From positions 682,001 to 746,000 of the forward strand of contig NZ_CP133774.1 in assembly GCF_034344865.1 (NCBI RefSeq): 64,000 bases of DNA. Reading direction: 5' to 3'. This document shows positions 31,098 to 40,814 of the stretch, one piece after another; position 1 is the first letter of the stretch, and each line of letters begins with the position of its first letter. The notes below the pieces were generated by a model. It saw only the letters and a list, made by a program, of their open reading frames with translations. It searched no databases and had not been told where the DNA came from. The DNA is from Pseudomonas sp. 10S4. GTDB lineage: Bacteria > Pseudomonadota > Gammaproteobacteria > Pseudomonadales > Pseudomonadaceae. The position numbers were made by a program, and so were the translations under genes.

Positions 31098-32822
31098 TTA
31101 AGTACGCTCCGTCTTGCTCAGCCACATATCGCGCATGGAGCCGTCTTTGATCTGCATCGGGTAGACGTGCTCGCTGGTGTCGACCGAAATATCGAGCACC
31201 ACCAGGCGATCCTTCATGGCAAACGCTTCCTCCATCTTCGACTTCAATTCTTTCGAGTCGGTGATGCGCATGCCTACGTGACCATAGGCCTCTGCCAGCT
31301 TGACGAAGTCAGGCAACGACTCCATGTAGGAATGCGAGTGACGACTGCCATAGCTCATGTCTTGCCACTGGCGAACCATACCCAGAACACCGTTGTTCAG
31401 GATGACGATTTTGACCGGCAAACCGTATTGCAGACAGGTGGACAGTTCCTGAATGTTCATCTGGATACTGCCCTCGCCTGTCACGCAGACGACGTCGGCA
31501 TCCGGGAAGCTCAACTTGATACCCATGGCCGCCGGGAAACCGAAGCCCATGGTGCCCAGGCCACCGGAGTTGATCCAGCGGTTAGGCTTGTCGAACTTGT
31601 AGTACTGCGCCGCGAACATTTGATGCTGACCCACGTCGGAGGCTACAAAGGCATCGCCCTTGGTCACTTCGCACAGGGTTTCGACCACGGTTTGCGGCTT
31701 GATGATGCTGCCGTCGCCCTTGTCGTAAGGGAACAGGCCGCGGTCACCGCGCCACTCGTCAACTTGCTTCCACCAACTGGCAACGGACTCCTTGTTCGGG
31801 GTCTCGCCGATTTCCTTGAGGATCGCGACCATTTCGGTCAGGACGCTCTCGACCGGACCAACGATAGGCACGTCGGCCTTGATGGTCTTGGAGATCGAAG
31901 CCGGGTCGATGTCGATGTGAATGATCTTGGCATTCGGGCAGAACTTCGCCGGGCCGTTGATCACACGGTCATCGAAACGTGCGCCGACTGCCAGGATCAC
32001 GTCAGCATGGTGCATCGCCAGGTTGGCGGTGTAGCTACCGTGCATGCCGAGCATGCCGATGAACTGACGGTCGGTGCCAGGGTAGGCACCCAAACCCATC
32101 AGGGTATTGGTCACTGGCAGGTTGAGCATCTTCGCCAATTCGGTCAGCGGCGCGGAGCCGCCACCCAGAATCACGCCGCCGCCGGCGTACATCACCGGAC
32201 GCTTGGCCGCCAGGAGCATTTCTGCTGCCTTGCGAATTTGCCCGGAGTGACCGCGAACAGCTGGGCTGTAGGAACGCAGCTTGGCTTTTTTCGGGAAGAT
32301 GTATTCGAACTTCTCGGCCGGGTTGGTCATGTCTTTCGGAATATCGACAACGACCGGACCAGGACGACCGGATTGCGCCAGGTAGAACGCCTTCTTCATG
32401 ACTTCCGGGATTTCCGAAGCGTGCTTGATCATGAAGCTGTGCTTCACGATCGGCCGGGAGATACCGATCATGTCGGTTTCCTGGAACGCGTCGGTACCTA
32501 CCATGTTGCTAGGCACCTGGCCGGAAATGACCACCATCGGAATGGAGTCCATGTAGGCCGTGGCAATACCGGTGATGGCGTTGGTTGCGCCCGGGCCGGA
32601 AGTCACCAGTACCACACCGGCTTTACCGGTGGCACGGGCATAACCGTCAGCCATATGGGTCGCAGCCTGTTCGTGACGAACCAGGATGTGGGTCACTTCC
32701 GGTTCTTTGAACAGGGCATCGTAGACATGAAGAAGAGCACCGCCCGGGTACCCGTAGATATATTTGACGCCTTCGTCACGCAAAAAGCGGACGAGCATCT
32801 CACCGCCAGATAAAAGCTCCAC
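31098..32822 (-). CDS. ilvI: Acetolactate synthase large (catalytic) subunit
   Basis: A 574-residue ThDP- and FAD-dependent enzyme that condenses two pyruvates, or pyruvate with 2-oxobutyrate, as the first committed step to valine and isoleucine. The catalytic glutamate is in [16 protein letters not shown] near residue 47. The ThDP-binding motif is [17 protein letters not shown] near residue 440. I chose GTG at 32822 ([10 protein letters not shown]), which has GAGG 8 to 9 bases upstream and gives the same length as E. coli IlvI. Confidence 0.95.
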   Translation of the reverse strand: MELLSGGEMLVRFLRDEGVKYIYGYPGGALLHVYDALFKEPEVTHILVRHEQAATHMADGYARATGKAGVVLVTSGPGATNAITGIATAYMDSIPMVVISGQVPSNMVGTDAFQETDMIGISRPIVKHSFMIKHASEIPEVMKKAFYLAQSGRPGPVVVDIPKDMTNPAEKFEYIFPKKAKLRSYSPAVRGHSGQIRKAAEMLLAAKRPVMYAGGGVILGGGSAPLTELAKMLNLPVTNTLMGLGAYPGTDRQFIGMLGMHGSYTANLAMHHADVILAVGARFDDRVINGPAKFCPNAKIIHIDIDPASISKTIKADVPIVGPVESVLTEMVAILKEIGETPNKESVASWWKQVDEWRGDRGLFPYDKGDGSIIKPQTVVETLCEVTKGDAFVASDVGQHQMFAAQYYKFDKPNRWINSGGLGTMGFGFPAAMGIKLSFPDADVVCVTGEGSIQMNIQELSTCLQYGLPVKIVILNNGVLGMVRQWQDMSYGSRHSHSYMESLPDFVKLAEAYGHVGMRITDSKELKSKMEEAFAMKDRLVVLDISVDTSEHVYPMQIKDGSMRDMWLSKTERT

Positions 32823-33223
32823 GTTGTTCACCTCTAAAACGCCAGAATACCGTCCACACACAAGGGGACGGGTCTTAATAGGTTTACTTCTCGGCAGAGC
32901 ATGAGCGACGGTGGTCGCCGACTACGTCAGCACTGACTGAGCAAGTATTGGGATCGTCCCAAGTGTTGCGGGCCTTTCCCACCCAGCGCGAGGTAACGCG
33001 TTGCGGGTGTAACAGGTCGGCGCGGGTATGCGCCTCATGATCTACCGAGTGGGTCTGCTTCTGGCAGTCCCTCTACAGCGGACTTTGGATTCTTCTGTTT
33101 CGTCCTCTGCAAGTCAAGTCGTCTATGTGCTTTATTGTGAGTAAGCGCATGAGAACGCAAGAAAAAACCCGTAAACCGCAAGTGTGTTAGCTTCAATTGC
33201 GCAACTTATGACAAGGAAATGGC
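32823..33223. other. Gene-free 400-base leader region upstream of ilvI
   Basis: A possible promoter on the minus strand is TTGACT near 33115 with AAGAAT 17 bases further. This would give an ilv leader of about 270 bases. It contains small hairpins such as GGGACGATCCC but no obvious peptide rich in Leu, Val or Ile codons, and no T-box or riboswitch that I recognise. Confidence 0.4.
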
Positions 33224-33646
33224 ATGCGAACGTTCTTCTTCACCGCCAGTCTGCTGATCACCCTGAGCCCTTTGTGCATGGCGGCTCAGATCTACAAGTG
33301 GGTGGATGCCCAAGGGGTGACCCACTTCGATGCCCAGCCACCTCAAGGACAGCAAACCACCACCGTGGTCACGCCCGCTCCGCCTGTCGGCAAACCCACC
33401 GCACCCGCACGCAGTAGCGCCATTGGCGATCAACAGGCCATCGATAAGACAGTGAAAAAGCAGGTCGCCGAGCAGCAAGCCCAGCTCAAGACATTCTGCG
33501 AGCAGGCTCGAACGAACCTCGCTCAACTGCAGAACAACCCGCGACTACGGGAGGATGTCGACGGCGAGATGCGCCGCCTGACTGACGAACAACGTCAGGA
33601 GCGCACCACCGAAGCACAAAAACAAATTACGCAGAACTGCCAGTAA
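33224..33646 (+). CDS. DUF4124-domain periplasmic protein
   Basis: The 140-residue product has a signal peptide (FFFTASLLITLSPLCMAA), followed by the DUF4124 motif QIYKWVDAQGVTHFDAQPP. A Pro/Thr/Ala linker and a charged helical C-terminal half that is probably a coiled coil follow. Function is unknown; such proteins are common in Pseudomonas envelopes. It diverges from the ilvI operon and converges with the yqcC-like gene. Confidence 0.82.
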   Translation: MRTFFFTASLLITLSPLCMAAQIYKWVDAQGVTHFDAQPPQGQQTTTVVTPAPPVGKPTAPARSSAIGDQQAIDKTVKKQVAEQQAQLKTFCEQARTNLAQLQNNPRLREDVDGEMRRLTDEQRQERTTEAQKQITQNCQ

Positions 33647-33667
33647 CCACCCTACAAGGGATCGGCA

Positions 33668-34003
33668 TTAGCGGGAGGCAACGATCAGTTGATCGAACTC
33701 TTTGAGCAGGACCTGCAGATACCGATCCTTGCCCTGGATATTGCGGGAGGCAAAGACCATTTCGGCCATTTCCTGAATCCCTGACGCATTGGGCAACGGC
33801 AGATCCTGTTCGAGGATCACTTTCATGCGCGGCAAGAAGATCCATTGCAGCCATTGCTCAAAGTCCAGGGTGTCGACCGAGAACGGCTCGACACTGGACA
33901 GTGCTTCAGCACTGGGCGAGACCTCGTCCCACCAGCCCTGAATCCGCAGCTCACGTTCGATCAGCAGCAACTGCTCGGCAATTTTCGGGAAACGTGCATC
34001 CAT
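33668..34003 (-). CDS. YqcC-family protein (DUF446)
   Basis: A 111-residue helical protein matching the YqcC/DUF446 family, with FEQWLQWIFLPRMKVILE as its characteristic core. The biochemical role is not known. Its ATG overlaps the stop of the upstream TPR lipoprotein gene by one base. The two are therefore co-translated, and with mrcB further upstream they form a probable operon. AAGG lies about 10 bases before the start. Confidence 0.8.
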   Translation of the reverse strand: MDARFPKIAEQLLLIERELRIQGWWDEVSPSAEALSSVEPFSVDTLDFEQWLQWIFLPRMKVILEQDLPLPNASGIQEMAEMVFASRNIQGKDRYLQVLLKEFDQLIVASR

Positions 34004-34741
34004 CACAGCGCAACCTTGGCCTTCTGACGGGCCAGTGTGGCGCCAGCGGTATCACCCTGCTTTTCACGAGCTTGAGCGATCAGTTCCCACAGGTTGGCCT
34101 GCAGATCCGGACGGCCACTGGCAAAGGTCAGACCACGCACGAGCGAACTGCTCGGCTTGTGGTGCATCGCCTTGAGCCATACGCACCTGCGCCAGACGAT
34201 AAAGCACTTGCGGCTCACGCGGAGCCACTCGCTGGGCGCGCTCCAGACTGGAGGACGCACCGTTGAGGTCGCCACTGGCCTGTTGCTGTTGAGCGGTAGT
34301 CAGCAGCGCCAGCACCGGACCATCCAGTTGCTCGTCGGCAGACAAGCCGCCACCGGTGCTTGCCGACGGAATCCCGCTCGGGGTCGATGGCATGCTGTAG
34401 CTGCCCTGATTGATTGGCGCGGACTGAACCGGCGAGGTATCAATCGGACCCGGCGTGATCGGGCCCGGCGTGATCGGCGAAGTGCTGATCGGGGCCGAAG
34501 TCACGGCGCCACCACCCGGTACCATCACCACTACGCCGCTATCACCTTGCGGGATGGCCTGGGGCTGACCTTGCACCGGACGTTTTACTGTCGTCTTGCG
34601 GAAACCGCCATTCGCCTGAATCCGCTCACTGTTAGATACAGCGCTGCCGGAGTCCACAACCGGAATCGAACCGCGCTGTACGGTGGAGCAACCGCTGAGC
34701 AAAGCCACGGCGGTAACCGCTGGAATCAACCACTTATTCAC
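34003..34741 (-). pseudogene. TPR-repeat outer-membrane lipoprotein, frameshifted
   Basis: The corrected protein is about 245 residues. It has a lipoprotein signal with lipobox LLSGC near residue 18, then a Pro/Gly/Ser/Thr-rich linker with the repeated ISTSPITPGP-type motif. A C-terminal TPR-like region (LLTTAQQQQASGDLNGA, LYRLAQVRMAQGDA, LWELIAQAREKQGDTAGA) follows. An extra C at about 34138 breaks the last TPR; removing it joins EQFARRGLTF to the downstream frame. It lies between mrcB and the yqcC-like gene, suggesting a role linked to PBP1b, perhaps as an outer-membrane partner analogous to LpoB. That is inference from position only. Confidence 0.8.
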
Positions 34742-34757
34742 TTGAAACCCTCTTTGC

Positions 34758-37080
34758 TTAATTCATCCAGCCCTTGACCCAATCCATCACCGTTTCACCG
34801 GAAGCAGGGGCTTGACCACCACAAGCGGCGCCGGGAGGCGGTTCACTGCCGCGAATATACGGCATCTGCACCGCACCTGGGCAGTTGGCATCAGAGCCTT
34901 GCCCGGTGCGCGAATCTACCCAGGCCTGAACAATGTTGTCCGGCTGCGGCATGTCCAGCGGCAGCGGATCGGCCTTGCGCATGAAACTGGTCCAGACCTG
35001 CAACGCACCGGTAGCGCCGGTGAACGGTGTCTTGCCGTTATCGTCGCGACCCAGCCAGACCACCGCCAGCAGATCCTGACTGAAACCGGCGAACCAGCTG
35101 TCCCGCGAATCGTTACTGGTACCGGTCTTGCCCGCCAGCGTCAGGGTTTTGGGCAGCACGTTATAAACCGAGCTACCGGTACCTTCACGCATGACGCGCT
35201 GCATGGCGCTCTGGATCAGGAAAATAGAGGCCGGATCGAAACGCTGCTGAATCTGGAACGGATAACGTTTAAGTGGCTCGCCTTCGGCAGTCAGCACGCT
35301 GCGAATCCCGCGCATCGGCGTATTGAACCCGCCGTTGGCCAGGGTCTGATACATGGTTGCCACTTCCATCGGCGTCAGACCACCCGCGCCCAACAGCATC
35401 GACGGGAACGCCGGGAACTCTCGACTCACGCCCAGGCGCGCCAGGGTCTTGAGGACGTTCGGTACACCCAGCTCCAACCCGAGACGCGCAGTCGACAGGT
35501 TGTAGGAATGCGCCAACCCTTGATACAGGAACACCGTGCCGTGGGAACGTCGGTCATAATTCTGTGGTTTCCAGACCTGACCGTCTGCGCCTTTCACCGA
35601 GAAGGATTCATCCGATAGCCAACTGGTCAAGGTGTACTGGCTTGGTTTCTCAAGAGCAGTCAGATAAACCGCAGGCTTGATCAACGAGCCGATCGGGCGT
35701 ACCGCATCCAAGGCACGGTTGAAACCGGCAAAACTCGCCTGACGGCTGCCGATCATGGCCTGGACTTCGCCGGTTTCCGGATTGGTCACGACCATGGCCG
35801 CTTCGACATCATCCGAACCTTTGCGCCCGGCCAGTCGTTTAAAGGTGTCGTTGACCGAGGCTTCGGCCTTCATCTGCAGGATCGGGTCGAAACTGGTGAA
35901 AATCCGCAGGCCTTCTTCGGTCAAGTCTTCGTCGCGATAGTCTTCACGCAACTGACGTTTAACCAGGTCGATAAAGCCCGGGAACGAGCTGTCGGCCAGT
36001 TTGCCGCGAGTCGTCACGCCCAGCGGCATGGCCTTCGCGGCAGCAACTTGTTCGGCAGTAGCAACGCCTTGTTGCTCAAGCACATCAAGCACCAGGTTAC
36101 GCCGCTCAAGCGCCCGCTCCGGGTTGCGACGCGGGTTGTAATAGGACGGCCCCTTGACCATGCCCACCAGCAACGCGACTTGATGCAGTTTCAGTTCGGA
36201 CAACGGCTGCCCGAAGAAGAACTGACTGGCCAGGCCGAAACCGTGCACCGCACGCTGGCCATCCTGACCGACGAACACTTCGTTGAGGTAAGCCTCAAGA
36301 ATGTCCTGTTTGCTGTAATGCAGCTCAAGCAACATCGCCATCATGGCTTCGGTGAGTTTGCGGGTCAGGCTGCGTTCGCTGGTCAGGTAGAAGTTTTTGA
36401 CCAACTGCTGCGTCAGCGTGCTGCCACCCTGGGTCATCTTGCCGCCAGAGGTGTTGACCCAAATAGCTCGGGCAATCGATTTGGGAGACACACCCCAGTG
36501 GCTGTAATAATCCCGATCTTCCACCGCGACCAGGGTGTCGAGCAGGTACGGCGGAACCTGATCGAGCTTGATCAGAATGCGGTCTTCGAGGTTTTTCGGG
36601 TAAATCCCGCCGATCATCAGCGGTTCCAGCCGCACCACAGAAAGCTTCGAACCGTTGGTCGCCGAGAGTTCGGCCACATAGTCACCGGAGAACCGCACCC
36701 GTACGGGCTGGGGCTTCTCCATACCTTCATAAAATTGGAAGCCACGGGTGTTCAAGTCGACGGTATTGCCGCTGACCGCTGCTGCGCCGGGACCGTTGCT
36801 CACAGCTTCGCGCCGGTAGCCCAAGGCGTCGAGTTCGGTGAGGAAGTCGTCCTTGCTCAGCTTCTGGCCGGTAAACAGCTCCAGCGGGCGCGCATACACC
36901 TTGGCCGGAATGGTCCAGCGCTTGCCGGAAAACTTCTCCTGAACGATGGCGTCCAGATAAACCGCGAACCCGGCAAGCACGACAAGGCCGACCAGGCTGA
37001 GTTTAAGGGCCCAGCCCAGCCAGGGGCGCAGGCCGCTGGACGGTGGTTTTTTTGCTGCGAGGGGATCGAGTACGAGTCAT
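34758..37080 (-). pseudogene. mrcB: Penicillin-binding protein 1B, frameshifted near the N-terminus
   Basis: The corrected protein is 773 residues. It has a basic cytoplasmic tail, one membrane helix, a UB2H-like domain, a family 51 glycosyltransferase domain (VEDRDYYSHWGVSPKSI with the catalytic Glu, and GGSTLTQQLVKNF) and a transpeptidase domain. The transpeptidase serine lies in RPIGSLIKP, with SYN and KTG as SYNLS and LAGKTGTSN. It polymerises and cross-links peptidoglycan. The true start is ATG at 37080; a run of seven T (37047-37053, plus strand) has one base too many and shifts the frame after MTRTRSPRSKK. From about residue 30 onward the gene is normal. Confidence 0.92.
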
Positions 37081-37197
37081 GGCGGCGGATTATACGCACT
37101 TTATTCATACTCAACAGGAGCCTGCCAAGGTTTGCGTCCGGCGGAGTTGCGGCCATAATGGCGACCTTGAATTTCCCCCGACTCTGAAGGATCGCCT

Positions 37198-38754
37198 GTG
37201 AGCCAGTCCCTGATCGCCGCCCTGCAAAACCCGGCCCTCTACCCGCATCCCGTCGATGGGTTCCAGGTTATCGAGACCCATATCTCCTGGGTCATCCTCA
37301 CGGGTCCCTTTGCTTATAAAGTGAAGAAACCGGTGAACTTCGGCTTCCTCGACTTCACCAACCTCGATGCTCGCGAACATTTCTGCGGTGAAGAACTACG
37401 CCTGAACCAGCGTCTGACCAATGATTTGTATCTTGAAGTGTTGCCGATCACCGGCAGTGCCGAAGCCCCACAACTGGGCGGTGACGGCCCGGTTGTCGAA
37501 TACGCTCTGAAAATGCGTCAGTTCCCGCAAAGCCAATTGCTCAGCACCCTGCAAGCCAACGGCGAACTGACCACCGCGCACATCGACGAGATGGCCGCGC
37601 AAATTGCGCAGTTCCACCTCACTGCGCCGAAAGTACCTGCCGAACACGAAGCAGGCACCCCGGACAGCGTCATGGCACCGGTACGCCAGAACTTCGAACA
37701 GATCCGCCCGTTCCTCAGCGACAAGGCTGATCTGTTGCAACTCGACGCCCTGCAAGCCTGGGCCGAAAGCAGCTTCGAGCGTCTGAAGCCGCTGTTTGCC
37801 CAACGCAAGGCCGACGGTTTCATTCGCGAATGCCACGGTGACATTCACCTGGGCAACGCCACCGTGATCGACGGCAAGGTCGTGATCTTCGACTGCATCG
37901 AGTTCAACGAGCCGTTCCGCTTCACCGACGTCTACGCTGACACCGGTTTCCTGGCAATGGACCTGGAAGACCGCGGCCTTAAGAGCCTGGCGCGCCGTTT
38001 CATCAGCCAGTACCTGGAACTGACCGGCGACTATCAGGGCCTTGAGCTGCTCAACTTCTATAAAGCCTACCGTGCACTGGTTCGCGCCAAGGTCAGCCTG
38101 TTCAGCATGCCGGCCGAGGCCGATCCGGTGCAGCGCGCCACCACCCTGCGCCAGTACCGCAACTACGCCAACCTGGCGGAAAGCTACAGCACCATTCCTT
38201 CGCGCTTCATGGCCATCACCCACGGCGTTTCCGCTGTCGGTAAAAGCCGTGTGGCCATGCGTCTGGTGGAAGCACTGGGTGCCATTCGCCTGCGTTCCGA
38301 CGTAGAACGCAAACGTCTGTTCGGCGAGCAGACCGTGCCGAACGATCCACAGGCCGGCATTTATAGTGCTGACGCCAGCTCAGCGACCTACACCCGCCTG
38401 CATGAAATCGCTGACGTAATCCTGCGTGCCGGTTTCCCGGTGGTGATCGATGCCACCTACCTCAAGCGCAACCAGCGTGACGGCGCGGCAAAAATTGCTG
38501 AAGCGACCGGCGCACCCTTCCTGATTCTGGATTGCAACGCACCGCAAGCCGTAATCGAGAGCTGGCTGGCCCTGCGTCAGGCAGACAAAAAGGATCCGTC
38601 CGACGCCAATCTGGCCGTTATCGCCGACCAGCAAGCCACCCGCGAAGCGCTGACGCCGGCCGAGATTCTCTGCAGCAAGCGTGTTCAGACCAATGAGAGC
38701 GGGACCCTGGACGCTGTCGTGGCGCAGATTCGCCAGCGCCTGCCGGGCTTGTAA
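37198..38754 (+). CDS. Two-domain kinase: aminoglycoside phosphotransferase-like plus P-loop ATPase
   Basis: This 518-residue protein has an N-terminal APH/choline-kinase-like fold with the catalytic loop CHGDIHLGNATV near residue 212 and the metal-binding IFDCIEFNEPF near residue 233. The C-terminal P-loop NTPase has Walker A HGVSAVGKSRVA near residue 341, of the AAA_33/gluconate-kinase type. Both active sites look intact. The substrates are unknown; despite family naming, nothing here indicates antibiotic resistance. The start is GTG at 37198 with AAGGA upstream. It diverges from mrcB across a gap of 117 bases. Confidence 0.85.
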   Translation: MSQSLIAALQNPALYPHPVDGFQVIETHISWVILTGPFAYKVKKPVNFGFLDFTNLDAREHFCGEELRLNQRLTNDLYLEVLPITGSAEAPQLGGDGPVVEYALKMRQFPQSQLLSTLQANGELTTAHIDEMAAQIAQFHLTAPKVPAEHEAGTPDSVMAPVRQNFEQIRPFLSDKADLLQLDALQAWAESSFERLKPLFAQRKADGFIRECHGDIHLGNATVIDGKVVIFDCIEFNEPFRFTDVYADTGFLAMDLEDRGLKSLARRFISQYLELTGDYQGLELLNFYKAYRALVRAKVSLFSMPAEADPVQRATTLRQYRNYANLAESYSTIPSRFMAITHGVSAVGKSRVAMRLVEALGAIRLRSDVERKRLFGEQTVPNDPQAGIYSADASSATYTRLHEIADVILRAGFPVVIDATYLKRNQRDGAAKIAEATGAPFLILDCNAPQAVIESWLALRQADKKDPSDANLAVIADQQATREALTPAEILCSKRVQTNESGTLDAVVAQIRQRLPGL

Positions 38755-38764
38755 GAAATTTTTC

Positions 38765-38794
38765 AGCCGTGGAGCCTTCGCTGGCTTCACGGCT
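38765..38794 (+). terminator. Hairpin after the two-domain kinase gene
   Basis: AGCCGTGGAGCC pairs with GGCTTCACGGCT around TTCGCT. No T-run follows on the plus strand, so termination would be weak; it may instead protect the 3' end. Confidence 0.4.
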
Positions 38795-38844
38795 GTCAAA
38801 TAGTGGCACTATACTGGCGTCATAAAACCAACAGGTGATTTGAC

Positions 38845-39189
38845 ATGAGCCAGCCGAAACTTCTCGACACCCCGCTTTATGCCTTGCTGCACAAAGACGA
38901 CATCACAGGCTTCAACAAGCAACGCCCCCTCGATGGCCCGATTGACATGGTCAGCGGCGATTTCCGTGGTCTTGATCTGCGTGAGCTGAACGCCGATGGC
39001 ATCGACTTCACCGATGCGTACTTCCGTTCCGCCGACTTGCGTGGCATCGACTTCCGCAATGCCTCGCTGGAAGGTGCAAGCCTGGCCCATGCGCAAATCT
39101 CCGGCGCCTACTTCCCAACAGAGCTGAGTGCCGACGAAATCCTGATGTCGATGAATTTCGGGACACGCCTGCGCTATCGCACCCGCTAA
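38845..39189 (+). CDS. Pentapeptide-repeat protein
   Basis: A 114-residue protein whose middle (residues about 38-85) consists of pentapeptide repeats of the A(D/N)LXX type, such as DFRGLDLRELNADGIDF and ADLRGIDFRNASLEGASL. These would form a short right-handed beta-helix. Such proteins have varied and mostly unknown roles. It is too short to resemble the gyrase-protecting Qnr/MfpA proteins. A good ribosome site is not obvious (ACAGGTG). Confidence 0.78.
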   Translation: MSQPKLLDTPLYALLHKDDITGFNKQRPLDGPIDMVSGDFRGLDLRELNADGIDFTDAYFRSADLRGIDFRNASLEGASLAHAQISGAYFPTELSADEILMSMNFGTRLRYRTR

Positions 39190-39220
39190 CATCCGCATCG
39201 CCTACCTGACACGACACGCC

Positions 39221-39331
39221 CCCTGTGGGAGCGGGCTTGCTCGCGAAAGCGGTTTAACCTTCAACATTCATGTCGACTGACACTACGTCTTCGCGAACAA
39301 GTCGAATCGTCGCACCGCCGCTCCCCACAGT
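39221..39331. repeat. Degenerate REP pair
   Basis: A good copy of CCCTGTGGGAGCGGGCTTGC begins at 39221. The facing copy near 39288-39331 (TTCGCGAACAAGTCG, then CCGCTCCCCACAG) is decayed. The remaining bases to the next gene at 39502 show nothing I can identify. Confidence 0.65.
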
Positions 39332-39501
39332 TATTTGCGCTGCCCTCCTCTACTGCATTCGCAGCCCCTTCGAACGCTTCAGGACCTTGCCTCTTAGAAG
39401 CGTTTGCGTCGAAACCGACCAAACAATCACGCTTTTCCTACTGATGGCTACACTCCTCAAAGGCTCGCCCACGCACCGTTCGGCCGTCGCAAGGAGGCTT
39501 G

Positions 39502-39774
39502 ATGAATGATGAACTGCAACACCTGAAGAATCTTGGCAAGACGTCAGCGCAGTGGCTGCATGCCGTGGGCATCCACAGCGCCTCGGACTTGCGTCGCCTG
39601 GGGGCGGTGGATGCTTATCGGGCCGTGCGTACGCGTGGGTTCCGGGCGTCCAAGGTGTTGCTGTATGCAATTGAAGGCGCCCTGATGGACGTGCACTGGA
39701 ACGACATCCCCGCTGAACGCAAGGAAGCGCTGAACAAACAACTGGAAGCCATTTCTTCACGCCACAAGAATTGA
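39502..39774 (+). CDS. TfoX C-terminal domain protein
   Basis: A 90-residue protein consisting only of a TfoX_C-type helix-hairpin-helix domain. LKNLGKTSAQWLHAVGI and LRRLGAVDAYRAVRTRG are the typical lines. Full-length TfoX/Sxy regulates competence in other gammaproteobacteria; a lone C-terminal domain is common in pseudomonads and its role is unclear. A strong AAGGAGG ribosome site precedes the ATG. It lies 16 bases before the cAMP-binding-type gene and is probably co-transcribed with it. Confidence 0.82.
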   Translation: MNDELQHLKNLGKTSAQWLHAVGIHSASDLRRLGAVDAYRAVRTRGFRASKVLLYAIEGALMDVHWNDIPAERKEALNKQLEAISSRHKN

Positions 39775-39790
39775 ACAGGCGCCCATCGCC

Positions 39791-40591
39791 ATGTACTTGC
39801 TCGGGGAACAACCGGCTTACGCCGACACACTGATCAATCGACTGCAAAACATTCCCGCCCGGTTGCTGAACGGTTTATCGCCCTGCGGCCCGGCGCTGGA
39901 GTTTTCGGCCGTCGACGACCTCGCCACGCTATTGCCCGGCAATCAGTTGTTCCTGTTGGACAACGGTTTGCTACATGGCTGCGTCGACAACCGAGCCTTG
40001 TTCTATTTGCATGAAGGCGATCTGGTCGGCCTGCGCCAAGGCGTTGAACTGCCACATTGCCGCTTGCGTAGCGATGGTCCGCTGTCCTTGATTCCCTACC
40101 TGCGATCCGAGGTTTTTCAGCACATCTATGCCGATTCGCAGCGTTCGGAGTTGTTCCTGCAATATCTGGTCGGCCAGACCGCCCTGCTATCCGACGCGGT
40201 TGCCCACCTGAAACAACCGGAATTTCGTAGCACCAACGGCTTTCAGCGCGTTGCCGCCGGCGAAGTACTGATTCAGCAGGGCGACGAGGCAGACCATGTA
40301 TTCGTCATCATCGAAGGCCATGCCGAAGCGTTTGTCGACGGGCATAAAGTCGGCGATGTGCCCAAGGATGAGATTTTCGGTGCCATGGCGGTGTTCACTG
40401 GCGAGAAGCGCAACGCCAGTGTGATCACCAGCGAACCGAGCACGGTAATGTTGATTCCCAAGGATCAGTTTCTGAGCCTGACCCAAAGCAATCCGAAGAT
40501 TTCCCACAGCCTGATCGAGAGCATGGCGCGGCGCATTGACTTGCTGAACAAGCAGATTACCCAGTTGAGTTCACTTAAAAATCCAGGCTAA
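39791..40591 (+). CDS. cbpA: Cyclic nucleotide-binding-domain protein (CbpA-like)
   Basis: The 266-residue protein has a unique N-terminal half and a C-terminal cyclic nucleotide-binding domain (about residues 145-260). Its phosphate-binding cassette-like part reads EIFGAMAVFTGEKRNASV, preceded by GEVLIQQGDEADHVFVIIEG. There is no helix-turn-helix, so it is not a CRP-type transcription factor. In P. aeruginosa the cAMP-binding protein gene cbpA precedes prrF and the phu haem genes, which is the same order as here. It probably shares a transcript with the TfoX_C gene. Confidence 0.8.
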   Translation: MYLLGEQPAYADTLINRLQNIPARLLNGLSPCGPALEFSAVDDLATLLPGNQLFLLDNGLLHGCVDNRALFYLHEGDLVGLRQGVELPHCRLRSDGPLSLIPYLRSEVFQHIYADSQRSELFLQYLVGQTALLSDAVAHLKQPEFRSTNGFQRVAAGEVLIQQGDEADHVFVIIEGHAEAFVDGHKVGDVPKDEIFGAMAVFTGEKRNASVITSEPSTVMLIPKDQFLSLTQSNPKISHSLIESMARRIDLLNKQITQLSSLKNPG

Positions 40592-40645
40592 ACCCAACGA
40601 TTACAGGGCCTGCTGGCTGATTGAAAATAAATGAGAAAACAGCGG

Positions 40646-40673
40646 TTGACTTGGTAATGAGAATCGCTATGAT
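40646..40673 (+). promoter_or_regulatory. Fur-regulated promoter of prrF
   Basis: TTGACT (40646-40651) and TATGAT (40668-40673) form a sigma-70 promoter with a 16-base spacer. A Fur-box-like sequence GGTAATGAGAATCGCTATG (40653-40671), matching 14 of 19 consensus positions, covers the spacer and -10. Fur with iron would block it. Confidence 0.85.
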
Positions 40674-40680
40674 TATCACA

Positions 40681-40792
40681 ACTGGTCGCGAGACTGGTCG
40701 ATTTTCTGAAAAGCCCTTGGTTCGGACTCTCAGATTATCTCCTCATCAGGCTAATCACGGTTATTTGACCCGGCTCTTGCCGGGTCTTTTTT
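40681..40792 (+). ncRNA. prrF: PrrF iron-responsive small regulatory RNA
   Basis: The RNA is about 112 bases. It begins ACTGGTCGCGAGACTGG and contains the highly conserved PrrF pairing core ATTATCTCCTCATCAGGCTA (about 40733-40755), then ends in an intrinsic terminator. PrrF is made under iron starvation and, with Hfq, represses mRNAs of iron-rich proteins. Only one copy is present, whereas P. aeruginosa has two in tandem at the equivalent site between cbpA and the phu genes. The 5' end is inferred from promoter spacing. Confidence 0.92.
40767..40792 (+). terminator. PrrF terminator
   Basis: GACCCGGC pairs with GCCGGGTC around TCTT, followed by six T. Confidence 0.92.
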
Positions 40793-40814
40793 GCCTGTAG
40801 AAAAGTCGCCGACG

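Noticed and set aside
31167..32813. Open frame of 548 codons antisense to ilvI
   Set aside because: It is a shadow of the ilvI coding sequence; composition is His/Arg/Gly-rich with no recognisable domain.
33015..33040. ilv leader peptide starting at an ATG on the minus strand near 33035
   Set aside because: The short frame contains few Leu, Val or Ile codons in a row and no paired terminator/antiterminator is evident.
40793..40814. Second tandem PrrF copy
   Set aside because: Only 22 bases separate the terminator from the end of the ChaN gene, and no second core sequence is present.
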